Source of the DNA: Leucobacter sp.
Lineage (GTDB): Bacteria; Actinomycetota; Actinomycetes; Actinomycetales; Microbacteriaceae
Reading direction: 5' to 3'
Length of the DNA stretch: 24,389 nt
Assembly: GCA_031178565.1 (NCBI GenBank)
Contig: JAPSIU010000007.1
Coordinates: 1 to 24,389, forward strand
Made by a program: the position numbers and the translations under genes. Numbering within the stretch: position 1 is the first letter of the stretch; every line of letters starts with the position of its first letter. Of the stretch, positions 1 to 8,788 are shown piece after piece. Under the pieces are notes generated by a model, which was not told the origin of the DNA, did not search any database, and saw only the letters and a list, made by a program, of their open reading frames with translations.

Positions 1-606
1 GGGCCGTCCGCACGGTCGGCCCTCCGCTCCCTCGAGGAGGACGGGCTCATCATTCGTCAGCGCGGAATCGGGACCCGGGTCAAGGTGTCCGTGGCCCGCA
101 TGCGCATGAACCTGGATCGCGTCGTGGGGTTCTGGAATCTGATCGAGGACGCGGGCCACGAGCCGTCCATCGCGTACACGCACCTGCGGCGCACGCCGGC
201 GGACGACGAGGTCGCGATGAGGCTCGGCATAGCGAGCGGGACCGAGATGCTCGTCATCGACCGCCTCTTCCTCGCCGACGGAGAGCCCGCGATCACGGTT
301 TCGGAGATGGTCGACGCCTCACGACTCAATCAGCCGGTCACCTCGCCCGAGGACGTCCCGCTCGCGATCTTCGACTTCTTCCCCACCTATCTCGGGGAGC
401 GGATCGAGCACACGATCGTCGAGATCCGACCGGAGATCTGCGACGAGGAGACGAGCGACCTGCTGCAGCTCGACGTGGGATCGCCGTTGCTGCAGCTGGT
501 CGAGAGCCACTACGGAGCCGGCGAGGAGCCCCTCATGATCTCGGAGATTCGAGTGGTCGATCGCTTCGTGCGCTTCAACATCGTCCGAAGGAGGCGCGAT
601 CTCTGA
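1..606 (+). CDS. GntR-family (HutC/UTRA) transcriptional regulator, 5' truncated by window edge
   Basis: The frame is open from base 1, so the start codon lies outside the window and 201 residues are visible. The first ~30 residues are the end of a GntR winged helix, with the recognition-helix/wing pattern SARSALRSLEEDGLIIRQRG followed by GTRVKV. The rest fits a UTRA effector-binding domain: an LRRTPADDEVAMRLGI-like stretch, a VIDRLFLADGEPAI strand and a C-terminal LMISEIRVVDRF strand. The ATG at 85 is internal to the domain and is not the real start. UTRA regulators are usually repressors released by a small metabolite related to the genes they control. The TGA overlaps the ATG of the M20 gene (TGATG at 604-608), so this gene is likely co-transcribed with, and probably regulates, the downstream catabolic operon. 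The effector cannot be told from sequence. Confidence 0.9.
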   Translation, partial: GPSARSALRSLEEDGLIIRQRGIGTRVKVSVARMRMNLDRVVGFWNLIEDAGHEPSIAYTHLRRTPADDEVAMRLGIASGTEMLVIDRLFLADGEPAITVSEMVDASRLNQPVTSPEDVPLAIFDFFPTYLGERIEHTIVEIRPEICDEETSDLLQLDVGSPLLQLVESHYGAGEEPLMISEIRVVDRFVRFNIVRRRRDL

Positions 607-1784
607 TGCGAGTCCTCAATGAACGCCCGCTGTTCGCGTCTCGACGCGCCGAGCTGCGTGAGCTTTTCGAGGCTCTGCTCCGCTGCCGATCGATCGGCCC
701 CGGTCCCGAGCTCGACCGCGCGTTCGCGATCGTGCGCGACGCGCTCGCGAACGTCGGGATCGAATCGCGGATCGTGATGAATCGGTTCGACGTCCCCACT
801 CTCGTGGCCACGCTCGACTCGGGCCGGCCAGGGGCGCGGATCCTCCTCCAGGGCCACATGGATGTGGTGCCGGTCGAGGATGACTGGGAGACGGATCCGT
901 TCACGCCGACGCTCGTCGGGGAGACGCTTCGCGCGCGAGGCAGCTGCGACATGAAAGCCGGTATCGCGGCCTTCGTGCACGTGATGGCGACCGCCGCCCA
1001 GTACGGCGGTCTGACGTCGGGGAGCCTGACCCTGTTGCTCGACGCGGACGAGGAAACGGGAAGCGACACCGGACTGCTCCCGTACATCGAGGAGCACGGC
1101 CTCGAGGGGTTCGACTGGGCGATCTGCGGCGAGCCGACCGCGATGCGGCCGCTGCTCGGCAACCGGGGACTGATCTGGGCGTCGATCGAGGTCCGCGGTC
1201 GGGCGGCCCACGCCGGGATCCCGCATGCGGGCGTCAACCCGGTGCCGGTTCTCGCCGGGCTCATCGCCGAACTGCCGGAGCCGCCCGCGGTCCCGGGCGT
1301 GCTCGGAGGACTCGGCCCATCGATGACGCCGACCGTGGTATCGGCCGGGGAAGCGGTCAACTCGATCCCCGCCGTCGCGAAGCTGCTGATCGATCGGCGC
1401 GTCGTCCCCCCGGAGGATCCTCGGGAGATCAGGCGCGAGCTCGACGAGTTCGTCGCCGGATTCGCGCGACGGCACCCGTCCCACACCATCTCGATCGACT
1501 TCTTCAAGGAGTGGCCGCCGTGCCTGCTCGACGAGCACTCCGACCTCGCACGCGTTGCGGCCGAGGTCGCGCAGCAGAGCGGATTCGACGCCGACTTCGG
1601 GTTCGACGATCCGTGCGACGACGCGTCGTTCATCTCCGCGGCAGGGGTGCCGACACTGCTGTGGGGGCCGGGCGACCCCGAGATGGCGCACGTGAGCAAT
1701 GAAGGGATCGCGCTCGAGCAGCTGTACGCGGCGCCCGAGATGTACTGGGATGCGCTGGTCCGGCTGGGGGTGAGGGAAGCGTGA
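606..1784 (+). CDS. M20-family metallopeptidase/amidohydrolase (ArgE/DapE-like)
   Basis: This 392-residue protein has the di-zinc M20 architecture. The metal and catalytic motifs are GHMDVVPV (His84, Asp86), GSCDMKAG (bridging Asp115), DADEETGS (catalytic/metal Glu149-Glu150), ICGEPT (Glu176) and a C-terminal AHVSNE (His362). GRAAHAGIPHAGVNP (about 198-212) marks the start of the inserted dimerisation domain. The family hydrolyses N-acyl amino acids, succinyl- or acetyl-amino acids, or short peptides in the cytoplasm. No signal peptide is visible. The start ATG overlaps the regulator's TGA, and AAGGAGG stands 11 bases upstream. Placement beside a Dpp-type importer suggests that it deacylates or cleaves the imported compound. 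The exact substrate is unresolved among acetylornithine deacetylase-like, succinyl-DAP desuccinylase-like and dipeptidase-like enzymes. Confidence 0.92.
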   Translation: MRVLNERPLFASRRAELRELFEALLRCRSIGPGPELDRAFAIVRDALANVGIESRIVMNRFDVPTLVATLDSGRPGARILLQGHMDVVPVEDDWETDPFTPTLVGETLRARGSCDMKAGIAAFVHVMATAAQYGGLTSGSLTLLLDADEETGSDTGLLPYIEEHGLEGFDWAICGEPTAMRPLLGNRGLIWASIEVRGRAAHAGIPHAGVNPVPVLAGLIAELPEPPAVPGVLGGLGPSMTPTVVSAGEAVNSIPAVAKLLIDRRVVPPEDPREIRRELDEFVAGFARRHPSHTISIDFFKEWPPCLLDEHSDLARVAAEVAQQSGFDADFGFDDPCDDASFISAAGVPTLLWGPGDPEMAHVSNEGIALEQLYAAPEMYWDALVRLGVREA

Positions 1785-2512
1785 GCACATTCGAGCAGGC
1801 GCGAGTCCTCGTCACGGGGGGCGCCCGGGGGATCGGTTTCGCGATCGCGCGGGCCTTCGCGGACCAGGGCGCGTCGGTCACCATCGCCGACATCGACGGC
1901 GAGGCGGCTCGTACATCCGCCGCGTCGCTCGGCGGGGCTCGCGGCGTCGCGCTCGACGTCGTGGATGCGGACGCGGTTCTGCGGCACTTCGCCGACGAGG
2001 AGCACGGGTACGACATCGTCGTGGCGAATGCAGGCGTCGGCGGACCCGCCGCCTCGGTCGCGGACATCGAGCCCGAGGCGTGGAAGCGGACGATGAGCGT
2101 GAACCTCGACGGAGTCTTCCACACGATGAAGGGTGCTGCGAGCCGGATGCGGGAGGACGGGATCGCGGGCAGCATCCTCGTCACCGCGTCGATCGCGGGG
2201 CTGACGGCCGAGGCCAACCACGCCGCGTACTGCGCGTCGAAGTGGGCCGTGATCGGGCTTCTCAAATCGGCGGCGATCGAGCTCGCTCCGCACGGGATAC
2301 GGGTGAACGGAGTGTGCCCCGGCGACGTCGACACCGCGCTGCTCGGCGACATGCTCGACGACGATGTGTATCGGGGGCCGTTCGACCGGCTCGGCGATCC
2401 TGCCGAGGTGGCCGAGGCCTACCTCTGGCTCGCATCGAAATCCGCGCGCTTCGTATCCGGCGAAACGCTCGTCGTCGACGGAGGCCTCGTGAACACGGCG
2501 CTGGTGCACTGA
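1781..2512 (+). CDS. Short-chain dehydrogenase/reductase (classical SDR)
   Basis: This 243-residue classical SDR carries the cofactor motif TGGARGIG (12-19), the adenine-loop NAG (83-85), catalytic Ser137, Tyr150 and Lys154 (YCASK), and a C-terminal SGETLVVDGG strand. Asp37, after the second beta strand (TIADID), favours NAD(H) over NADP(H), as known for the family. It probably oxidises a secondary alcohol or reduces the matching ketone. The GTG start overlaps the upstream TGA as GTGA and is preceded by GAGGGAAG. Its position between an amidohydrolase and an importer suggests that it oxidises a hydroxyl group freed or carried by the imported substrate. The substrate is not recognisable. Confidence 0.93.
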   Translation: MSTFEQARVLVTGGARGIGFAIARAFADQGASVTIADIDGEAARTSAASLGGARGVALDVVDADAVLRHFADEEHGYDIVVANAGVGGPAASVADIEPEAWKRTMSVNLDGVFHTMKGAASRMREDGIAGSILVTASIAGLTAEANHAAYCASKWAVIGLLKSAAIELAPHGIRVNGVCPGDVDTALLGDMLDDDVYRGPFDRLGDPAEVAEAYLWLASKSARFVSGETLVVDGGLVNTALVH

Positions 2513-3510
2513 TGCCCGAGCTCGTGTCGCAGACCCCGGTGCTCACGGTCGAGCACGTCACGGTGACCTTCGCGGGTCGAGACAGGCGCACCGTGCTCTG
2601 CGACGACGTGGGGTTCTCGCTCGCTCCCGGGGAACTCGTCGGCCTCGTCGGCGAGAGCGGATCCGGGAAATCGATGACCTCGATGGCGATCCTCGGCCTG
2701 CTGCCCGCCGGCGCCTCGATCACGAGCGGGTCGGTGCGGCTCATCGACGAAGAGCTGACGAGCGCGACACCGAAGCGCCTGCAGCAGATCCGAGGCGCGC
2801 GGATCGCGTACATCGCCCAGGACGCCACGGCATCGCTCAACCCCGTGCTGAAGATCGGCACGCAGATCGTGGAGGTGCTCACCACGCATCTCGACGAGTC
2901 GCGCGCGGAGGCCCGGCGGCACGCGATCGAGCTCCTCGACCGAGTGGGCATCCCGGATCCCGAACGCCGGATGGACGCCTTCCCGCACGAGCTCTCCGGC
3001 GGCATGCGGCAGCGCGTCGTCATCGCCATAGCGCTGGCCTGCCGGCCCTCGGTCATCATCGCGGACGAGCCCACGACCGCTCTCGACGTCACCGTGCAGG
3101 CGCAGGTGATCAGGCTCATCGCCGACCTCGCCGCGGAGAACGACACCGCGGTGCTGATGATCAGCCACGACCTGGGGGTGATCGCCTCCGTCACGGACCG
3201 GACGCTCGTCATGTACTCCGGGCGCATCGTGGAGGAGCTGCCGTCGTCGCGACTGGGGGAGGACGCGCGCCACCCCTACACGCGAGCGCTTCTCCACGCC
3301 ACCCCGAGCCTGCACGGCGAGAGCCGGAAGCGGTTCGAGACCGTGCCCGGCCAACCGCCCGATCCGACCACGCGCCCCTCGGGATGCGCGTTCCACCCGC
3401 GCTGCCCCCGCCGCGTCGAGATCTGCTCCGATCGGGTGCCGGAGCTGGGAAGCGACGCCGTCGCGTGCTGGAACCCGCATACGCGCCTCGAACTCGGAGG
3501 TGCCGCGTGA
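2512..3510 (+). CDS. dppD: Dipeptide/oligopeptide ABC transporter ATP-binding protein (DppD/OppD type)
   Basis: The product is a 332-residue ATPase when started at the ATG that overlaps the SDR stop (TGATG, 2510-2514). The open frame extends upstream only because the DNA is GC-rich. It has Walker A GESGSGKS (47-54), Q-loop YIAQDATASLNP, signature LSGGMRQRV, Walker B VIIADEPTTALD and switch MISHDLGV. The C-terminal oligopeptide-ABC extension is present, with the family's conserved cysteines (CAFHPRCPRRVEIC, then VACW), which in some DppD proteins bind an iron-sulphur cluster. It forms the cytoplasmic motor with the next gene product to drive the importer. The Dpp/Opp assignment is firm, but the cargo may be a non-peptide such as an opine, nickel chelate or glutathione-like compound. 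Confidence 0.93.
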   Translation: MPELVSQTPVLTVEHVTVTFAGRDRRTVLCDDVGFSLAPGELVGLVGESGSGKSMTSMAILGLLPAGASITSGSVRLIDEELTSATPKRLQQIRGARIAYIAQDATASLNPVLKIGTQIVEVLTTHLDESRAEARRHAIELLDRVGIPDPERRMDAFPHELSGGMRQRVVIAIALACRPSVIIADEPTTALDVTVQAQVIRLIADLAAENDTAVLMISHDLGVIASVTDRTLVMYSGRIVEELPSSRLGEDARHPYTRALLHATPSLHGESRKRFETVPGQPPDPTTRPSGCAFHPRCPRRVEICSDRVPELGSDAVACWNPHTRLELGGAA

Positions 3511-4373
3511 TGAACGAGTCACTCCTCGAGATCGTGGGCGTCACGAAGGAGTTCCGGAGCGGGTCGACACGATTCACCGCCGTGGCCGACGTCGACATCT
3601 CGCTGCGGCGAGGCGAGAGCGTCGCCGTCGTCGGCGAGTCGGGGTCGGGGAAGACGACCACCGCTCGTATGGCGATCGGTCTCGAGCAGCCGACCTCGGG
3701 CAGGGTCCTGCTGAAGGGCGTGGACTCGGCGACCGCCCCGCGGGAGTTCGGGCGCCAGGTGCAGCGCTCCGTCTCGATGGTGTTCCAGGATCCCTACAAC
3801 TCGCTGAATCCCCGGATGAGCATCGCCCGGAACGTCGAGGAACCGCTCCGCATCCACCGCTTCGGCGATCGGGCGCAGCGCGAGCTCCGAGTCGCGGAGC
3901 TGTTCGATGCCGTCGGACTCCAGGCGGCGATGGGGAGACGTCGGCCGCGCCACCTCTCCGGAGGGCAGCGCCAGCGTGTGGCGATCGCGCGCGCTCTCGC
4001 GCTCGATCCGGAACTCGTCATCCTCGACGAGCCCGTATCCGCGCTCGACGTATCAGTGCAGGCGCAGGTGCTCAATCTGCTCGCGGATCTCCGGGAGCGC
4101 CGGGGGCTCGCCTATCTGTTCATCTCGCACGACCTCGCCGTCGTGCGCCACATCGCAGAGCGGACCGTCGTGATGTATCAGGGCCGGGTGGTGGAGCACG
4201 GTCCGACGGAATCCGTCTTGAGACACCCGAAACACCCGTACACGGCGCAGTTGATCGCCGCGGCCAAGGATCTCCGCCCACCGCCGGAGCCGGAAGACCC
4301 GGCCTCGCCGGCGATCTCCGAGACCCCGTCGATCGATGCCGAGCACTGGGCGGCGCACATCGCAGGAGCGTGA
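3510..4373 (+). CDS. dppF: Dipeptide/oligopeptide ABC transporter ATP-binding protein (DppF/OppF type)
   Basis: This 287-residue ATPase starts at the ATG overlapping the dppD TGA. GGAGG at 3496-3500 is 9 bases upstream; an in-frame GTG at 3507 is an alternative. It carries Walker A GESGSGKT (42-49), Q-loop VFQDPYNSLNPRMS, signature LSGGQRQRVAIARAL, Walker B LVILDEPVSALDVSVQAQ and switch ISHDLAVV. It should pair with DppD as a heterodimeric motor. Unlike DppD, it lacks the cysteine-containing C-terminal oligopeptide domain. After HPYTAQLIAA it ends in a short proline- and acid-rich tail, so it is shorter than many DppF proteins. This is probably natural variation, because the stop is followed by a normal intergenic gap. 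Confidence 0.92.
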   Translation: MNESLLEIVGVTKEFRSGSTRFTAVADVDISLRRGESVAVVGESGSGKTTTARMAIGLEQPTSGRVLLKGVDSATAPREFGRQVQRSVSMVFQDPYNSLNPRMSIARNVEEPLRIHRFGDRAQRELRVAELFDAVGLQAAMGRRRPRHLSGGQRQRVAIARALALDPELVILDEPVSALDVSVQAQVLNLLADLRERRGLAYLFISHDLAVVRHIAERTVVMYQGRVVEHGPTESVLRHPKHPYTAQLIAAAKDLRPPPEPEDPASPAISETPSIDAEHWAAHIAGA

Positions 4374-4375
4374 CA

Positions 4376-4393
4376 CCCGCGCAGGCGCGCGGG
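4376..4393 (+). other. Intercistronic hairpin before the binding-protein gene
   Basis: Arms CCCGCGC (4376-4382) and GCGCGGG (4387-4393) are perfectly complementary around a 4-base AGGC loop. The hairpin begins two bases after the dppF stop. No T-tract follows, so it is not a standard intrinsic terminator. A role as a transcript-processing or 5'-stabilising element that raises binding-protein mRNA is an inference. Random GC-rich self-complementarity is also possible. Confidence 0.45.
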
Positions 4394-4419
4394 GCCCAGG
4401 ACAGTCAGAGGAAGGGACA

Positions 4420-5967
4420 ATGATGTTTCGCAGGACACTTGCAATCGGAGCGGTCGCGCTGATCGCCCTCTCGCTCGCGGCGTGCCAGACCGGCGGCGCC
4501 GGATCAGGGGCCGGAGGGACGCCGTCCGGCAGTCCCGTCGAAGGCGGGACTCTGGTGATCGGGCAGGATTCGGAGCCCAGTTCGCTCGACCCCGCCGCCG
4601 ATTCGGGCTTCGCCTCGACTCAGATCAAAGCTCAGATCTTCGATGCGCTGTTCGCAGTGGGCGAGGACGGGGAGATCGAGGGGAGCCTCGTCGAGAGCTG
4701 GGAGCAGCCCGATCCGCTCCACTACACGTTCACCCTCAGATCCGGGGTGACCTTTCACGACGGGGAGGAGCTCACTGCCGAGGTGGTGAAGCGCAACCTC
4801 GAGCGCATCGCGGATCCCGCCGGCGGTTCGACCTGGCAGGACGCGCTCGCCGCCGTCGCGGCGATCACCGTGGAGGGCTCGGACACAGTGTCGGTCGAGC
4901 TTTCCGAGCCGTACGCTCCGCTGCTGTCGGTCCTGGCGGATCAGCCGGGTTACATGGTCTCGCCGCGCGCGCTCGACGATCCCGAATCCGTCGCCAATTC
5001 CCCCGTCGGGACCGGGCCGTTCCGATTCGTCTCGTGGCAGCCCAACGACCGCATCGAGCTCGAGGCGAACGATGACTCCTGGAGGGACGGCGAGCCCTAC
5101 CTCGACGGTGTGACCTTCCGTCCGATCACCGACCCGACGGCGAAGGTGACCGATCTCCTCTCCGGACAGGTGCAGGCGGTGGACTACGTGCCCGCTCAAC
5201 TCATCGAGCGCGTCTCCTCGGCGAACGGTCTGACGTACGAAGAGGGCGAACCCAACTACGGCGCGACGGTGTACGTGCCCATGAACCCGACGAAGCCGCC
5301 GTTCGACGATCCGAAGGTCCGGCAGGCCGTGCAGATCGCGATCGACCGCGAATCGATCGTCGAGAACGTCACCTTCGGTTCCGGCCAGCCGGCTGCGGCG
5401 ATGCTCGGGAGTTCGTCCTGGGCGTTCGACGAGTCGCTCGAGCCGTTCAGCTACGATCCCGAGGCCGCCGAGGACCTGCTCGGCGGGAAGGAGATCGACG
5501 TCGAACTCCAGGTGCCGCCCACGTACGTGCAGGAGGCGCAGGTGATGTCGGAGAACCTCGCGAAGGCCGGCATCAACGTGTCGATCTCCCGGATGGACTG
5601 GGGGCAGCTCATCGACAACTACTACGCGGGGGAGTTCGAGTTCCAGCTGCAGGACGTGCTCGGCCTCACGCGAAGCGACCCCGATGGGTTGCTCTCGGGC
5701 TTCTTCGCCCAGTCCGGCTCCCTGAACGGCACGGGCGCCGGGAGTCCCGAGATCGATGCGAAGCTGGCCGAGGCGCGGCAGACGGACGACCGGGACACGC
5801 GGAAGGCGCTCTACGCCGAGATCCTCCTGGAGGAGCGCGAGCTGGCCTACTACACGCCGATCTACAATCCGGCGAACAACCGGGCCTGGTCATCGAAGGT
5901 GCAGGGGATGTCGCCCGTCGCGTCGAACGGTCTGATGTCGTTGCGTCAGGCGTGGATCGCGGAATGA
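4420..5967 (+). CDS. dppA: ABC transporter substrate-binding lipoprotein, family 5 (DppA/OppA-like)
   Basis: The 515-residue precursor opens with MMFRRT, a hydrophobic stretch and the lipobox LAAC. Cys22 would be the lipidated N-terminus, anchoring the mature protein outside the membrane. The body matches family-5 solute-binding proteins: GGTLVIGQDSEPSSLDP at the mature N-terminus, HYTFTLRSGVTFHDGEELTA, VGTGPFRFVSW, FDDPKVRQAVQIAIDRESIV and a C-terminal AYYTPIYNP strand. AGAGGAAGGG lies just upstream of the ATG at 4420; an adjacent ATG at 4423 would cost one residue. The protein supplies ligand to the permeases encoded next. Family-5 proteins bind peptides but also many non-peptides, so the ligand is not assignable. 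A hairpin upstream may raise expression of this gene relative to the ATPases. Confidence 0.94.
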   Translation: MMFRRTLAIGAVALIALSLAACQTGGAGSGAGGTPSGSPVEGGTLVIGQDSEPSSLDPAADSGFASTQIKAQIFDALFAVGEDGEIEGSLVESWEQPDPLHYTFTLRSGVTFHDGEELTAEVVKRNLERIADPAGGSTWQDALAAVAAITVEGSDTVSVELSEPYAPLLSVLADQPGYMVSPRALDDPESVANSPVGTGPFRFVSWQPNDRIELEANDDSWRDGEPYLDGVTFRPITDPTAKVTDLLSGQVQAVDYVPAQLIERVSSANGLTYEEGEPNYGATVYVPMNPTKPPFDDPKVRQAVQIAIDRESIVENVTFGSGQPAAAMLGSSSWAFDESLEPFSYDPEAAEDLLGGKEIDVELQVPPTYVQEAQVMSENLAKAGINVSISRMDWGQLIDNYYAGEFEFQLQDVLGLTRSDPDGLLSGFFAQSGSLNGTGAGSPEIDAKLAEARQTDDRDTRKALYAEILLEERELAYYTPIYNPANNRAWSSKVQGMSPVASNGLMSLRQAWIAE

Positions 5968-5971
5968 TCTC

Positions 5972-6925
5972 GTGAAGCGCTTCATCGGGGGACGGGCGAT
6001 CCAATCGGTCACCGTGCTCGTCATCGCATCGATACTCGTGTTCCTCGCCGTGTATCTCCTGCCCGGCGACCCCGCTCGACGCCTGCTCGGGAATCAGGCC
6101 TCCGCGGAGCAGATCGCGGCGAAACGGGAGCAGCTCGGCCTCGACGAGCCGCTGATCCTGCAGTTCGGCAGCTGGCTGCTCGGTGCCCTGCGAGGGGATC
6201 TCGGAAGCTCGTTCACGAGCCACCAGTCGGTCGCGATGATGATCGGGAACGCGCTGCCCGTCACGCTGCAGATCGCCGCGGGCGCCCTGCTGCTCGCGGT
6301 GTGCATCGCCCTCCCCGTCGCGTTCGCGAGTGCGAGGAATCCTGGCGGTCCCGTCGACTCGGCGCTCACCTACGTCAGCGTCGCGTTGACCTCCTTGCCG
6401 GCGTTCGTCTGGGGGCTCGGGTTCGTGCTCCTCTTCGCGCTCACGTTCTCGGTGCTCCCGTCCTCGGGCTTCATCTCGCCCTGGACCGACCCCGTCGGCG
6501 GCCTCCGGTCGCTCATCCTCCCGGTCACCGCTCTGGCGCTCCCCTCCGCGGGAATGATCGCCAGGGTGGCGCGCACCGCGATCATCGACGTGATGGAGGA
6601 GCCCTACATCCAGTACGCGAACGCCAAGGGGCTCGGGCTCATGCGGATCCGGCGCGTGCACGTGCTCAAGAGCGTCGCGGCGCCGATCCTGAACGTGGCC
6701 GCGGTCGAGTTCATCTTCCTCCTCGGAGACGCGGTGGTCGTGGAGACGGTCTTCTCGTTGCCGGGACTGGGCAAGCTCATGGTCGACTCGTTCTTCGGGC
6801 GCGACTACCCCGTGATCCAGGGCGTCGCACTCCTCTTCTGCGTGCTCGTGCTCCTGACGAACCTCCTCGCGGACATCAGTTCCGCCCTGGTCGATCCGCG
6901 CATCCGAAAGGCGGCGAAGCTATGA
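5972..6925 (+). CDS. dppB: Dipeptide-type ABC transporter permease (DppB/OppB type)
   Basis: This 317-residue polytopic membrane protein has the typical DppB start: a first transmembrane helix at about 10-30 ending in YLLPGDPARRLLG, followed by the conserved QLGLDEPLILQFGSWL segment. A BPD_transp_1 core of about five more helices follows. The cytoplasmic EAA-type coupling loop is VMEEPYIQYANAKGLG, which contacts the ATPases. The GTG start lies 4 bases after the dppA stop and has only a weak GGA upstream, which suggests translational coupling. It forms the channel with the next permease. Confidence 0.93.
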   Translation: MKRFIGGRAIQSVTVLVIASILVFLAVYLLPGDPARRLLGNQASAEQIAAKREQLGLDEPLILQFGSWLLGALRGDLGSSFTSHQSVAMMIGNALPVTLQIAAGALLLAVCIALPVAFASARNPGGPVDSALTYVSVALTSLPAFVWGLGFVLLFALTFSVLPSSGFISPWTDPVGGLRSLILPVTALALPSAGMIARVARTAIIDVMEEPYIQYANAKGLGLMRIRRVHVLKSVAAPILNVAAVEFIFLLGDAVVVETVFSLPGLGKLMVDSFFGRDYPVIQGVALLFCVLVLLTNLLADISSALVDPRIRKAAKL

Positions 6926-7791
6926 CGCTCGCAGCGACCAGATCCATCGACGTCGTGCGTCGGCGCGAGAGCTCCGTCCTCGGACGCCTCCGCTGGCCCG
7001 AGCGGATCGCGGCGGGTGTGATCCTGCTCCTCGCGCTCGTCGTGATCCTCGCCCCGATCATCACCCCGTATCCGGTCGAGCAGCAGAACTTCGAGGACGG
7101 TGCCCTGCTCCCCCCGGGAGCGGATGGACACCTGCTCGGGACGGATCAGCTCGCGAGGGACCTGCTGTCCCGGGTCATCATCGGCTCCCAGGCCTCATTC
7201 GGCATCGCCTTCTTCTCCGTCATCCTGGGCCTCGCCGTGGGCGGCACCCTCGGCATGATCGCGGGATATCGCGGAGGCTGGGCTGACACGGTGCTCATGC
7301 GGCTCGTCGACGTCGTGCTCTCCTTCCCCACGCTCGTCCTGGCGCTCGTGATCGCCGCGAGCCTGGGGCCGAGCTTTCACAGCACGGTCATCGCGATATC
7401 GCTCGTGATGGTGCCCGGGTTCGCGCGGCTCACCCGCACGCTCGTGATGCAGGAGCGGAACCGGGAGTACGTGCAGGCGATGCAGATCAGCGGCGCTTCC
7501 AGCTTTCGGATCGCTCGACTGCACCTCCTCCCCAACATCGCCGGTCCGATCCTCGCCCAGGCGGCGATCTCCTTCGGCCACGCGATCCCGGGAGAGGCCG
7601 CGCTCAGCTTCCTCGGACTGGGCGTGCAGCTGCCGCAGCCCAGCTGGGGGAACATGATCGCCGAAGGATACGGCTACATCGCCATCTCGCCCTGGGGAAT
7701 CCTCATCCCCGCGTGTCTCATCGCGGTCACGGTGGGCGCGATCAGCATCATCACGGACGGTTGGCGTCGCATCTCGCAGGAGGACGAGTGA
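6922..7791 (+). CDS. dppC: Dipeptide-type ABC transporter permease (DppC/OppC type)
   Basis: This 289-residue permease starts at an ATG overlapping the dppB TGA (ATGA, 6922-6925). Its cytoplasmic N-terminus is followed by a first helix at about 28-47. The OppC signature HLLGTDQLARDLLSRVIIG comes next, then the BPD_transp_1 core with coupling loop QERNREYVQAMQISGAS and the conserved AISFGHAIPGEAALSFLGLG. This length and order match DppC. It completes the importer; the order ATPase-ATPase-SBP-permease-permease differs from the E. coli dppABCDF order. Confidence 0.93.
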   Translation: MTLAATRSIDVVRRRESSVLGRLRWPERIAAGVILLLALVVILAPIITPYPVEQQNFEDGALLPPGADGHLLGTDQLARDLLSRVIIGSQASFGIAFFSVILGLAVGGTLGMIAGYRGGWADTVLMRLVDVVLSFPTLVLALVIAASLGPSFHSTVIAISLVMVPGFARLTRTLVMQERNREYVQAMQISGASSFRIARLHLLPNIAGPILAQAAISFGHAIPGEAALSFLGLGVQLPQPSWGNMIAEGYGYIAISPWGILIPACLIAVTVGAISIITDGWRRISQEDE

Positions 7792-7831
7792 TCCGGCGAC
7801 GCGCAGACAAGCCATCGACAGGGAGAACACC

Positions 7832-8788
7832 ATGACCACCGCGCCCATCTACGACGAGCGAGCGGCATTTCGCAGGCTCGTCGAGTTCAACGAGTTCGAG
7901 ATCCGGGTGGGTGAGGCCGCGCGCAGCGGCGAGATCCACGGAGAGATGCACCTCGCGATCGGGCAGGAGGCCATCGCGGCCGGACTCGAGCCGTGGCTTC
8001 GACCCGAGGACGCCGTGCTCTCGACGCACCGACCGCACCTGCACGCGCTCATCGCCGGGGTACCGCAGGAGCCGCTGCTGGCCGAGCTGTTCGAGCGTGC
8101 GGGAGGCCTGAACGGTGGAAAGGGCGGGCACATGCACCTCTTCGACCCGGTCCACCGGTTCATGTGCTCCGGAATCGTGGGGGCGGCATCGCCGATCGCG
8201 CTCGGGTACGCGTGGGAGCGCAAGCGCAACGCCCCGGGAAGTCTCGTCCTCGCGGTGCTCGGCGACGGCGCCGTCAACCAGGGGACCTTCGCGGAGTCGA
8301 TGAACATGGCCGCTCTCTGGACGCTCCCGATCCTCTTCCTGATCGAGGACAACGGATACGCGATATCGGTGGCGCGGGGGAAGGCATCGGCGGGACGTCT
8401 CGAGGATCGCGGAGCCCCCTTCGGCATCCCGGGATTCTCCGCGGACGGAGTGGATCCGGCCGCGGTGTTCGAAGCTGCGGGGCCGGCCGTCCAGCACGTC
8501 CGGTCCGGCGCGGGCCCGGCCATCCTCGTGGGTCGAGCCACGCGCCACCGCGGTCACTACGAGGGCGATCTCGACCACTACCGATCGCAGGCCGAGAAGG
8601 ACCGCAACGAGATCGAGTTCCATCCCGTGAGCAGGATCCGGGAGCGACTCATCGCAGGCGGAGCGGATCGCGAGGACCTGGAGGACGAGGAGCGGGCCAT
8701 CCGGGATGCGGTGCACGGGCGGGTGGAGCGGGTGCGCGCCCTGCCCTGGCCGGATCCGACGACGGCGCGAGAGGGGGTGTTCGTATGA
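7832..8788 (+). CDS. Thiamine-diphosphate dehydrogenase E1 alpha subunit (AcoA/PdhA/BkdA-like)
   Basis: This 318-residue protein fits the E1-alpha family of 2-oxoacid and acetoin dehydrogenases. The ThDP/Mg motif begins GDGAVNQGTF (144-153), with the distal part IEDNGYAIS (Asp173-Asn174; the family usually has NN). The upstream STHRPHLHAL segment holds active-site histidines, and GGKGGHMHLFD (95-105) is the family's conserved loop. GGGAGA-like sequence (GGGAGA at 7820-7825) precedes the ATG. In known complexes E1 decarboxylates or cleaves a 2-oxo substrate on ThDP and passes the acyl group to lipoyl E2. The E1-beta gene follows after an interposed VOC gene. The acetoin, branched-chain and pyruvate types cannot be separated reliably by eye; the short length is closest to AcoA. 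Confidence 0.9.
   Translation: MTTAPIYDERAAFRRLVEFNEFEIRVGEAARSGEIHGEMHLAIGQEAIAAGLEPWLRPEDAVLSTHRPHLHALIAGVPQEPLLAELFERAGGLNGGKGGHMHLFDPVHRFMCSGIVGAASPIALGYAWERKRNAPGSLVLAVLGDGAVNQGTFAESMNMAALWTLPILFLIEDNGYAISVARGKASAGRLEDRGAPFGIPGFSADGVDPAAVFEAAGPAVQHVRSGAGPAILVGRATRHRGHYEGDLDHYRSQAEKDRNEIEFHPVSRIRERLIAGGADREDLEDEERAIRDAVHGRVERVRALPWPDPTTAREGVFV

Noticed and set aside
575..2509. A 644-codon open frame antisense to the M20 and SDR genes
   Set aside because: The translation is low-complexity Arg/Ser/Pro/Asp with no domain, while the opposite strand has two well-conserved enzymes. It is a GC-rich shadow frame.
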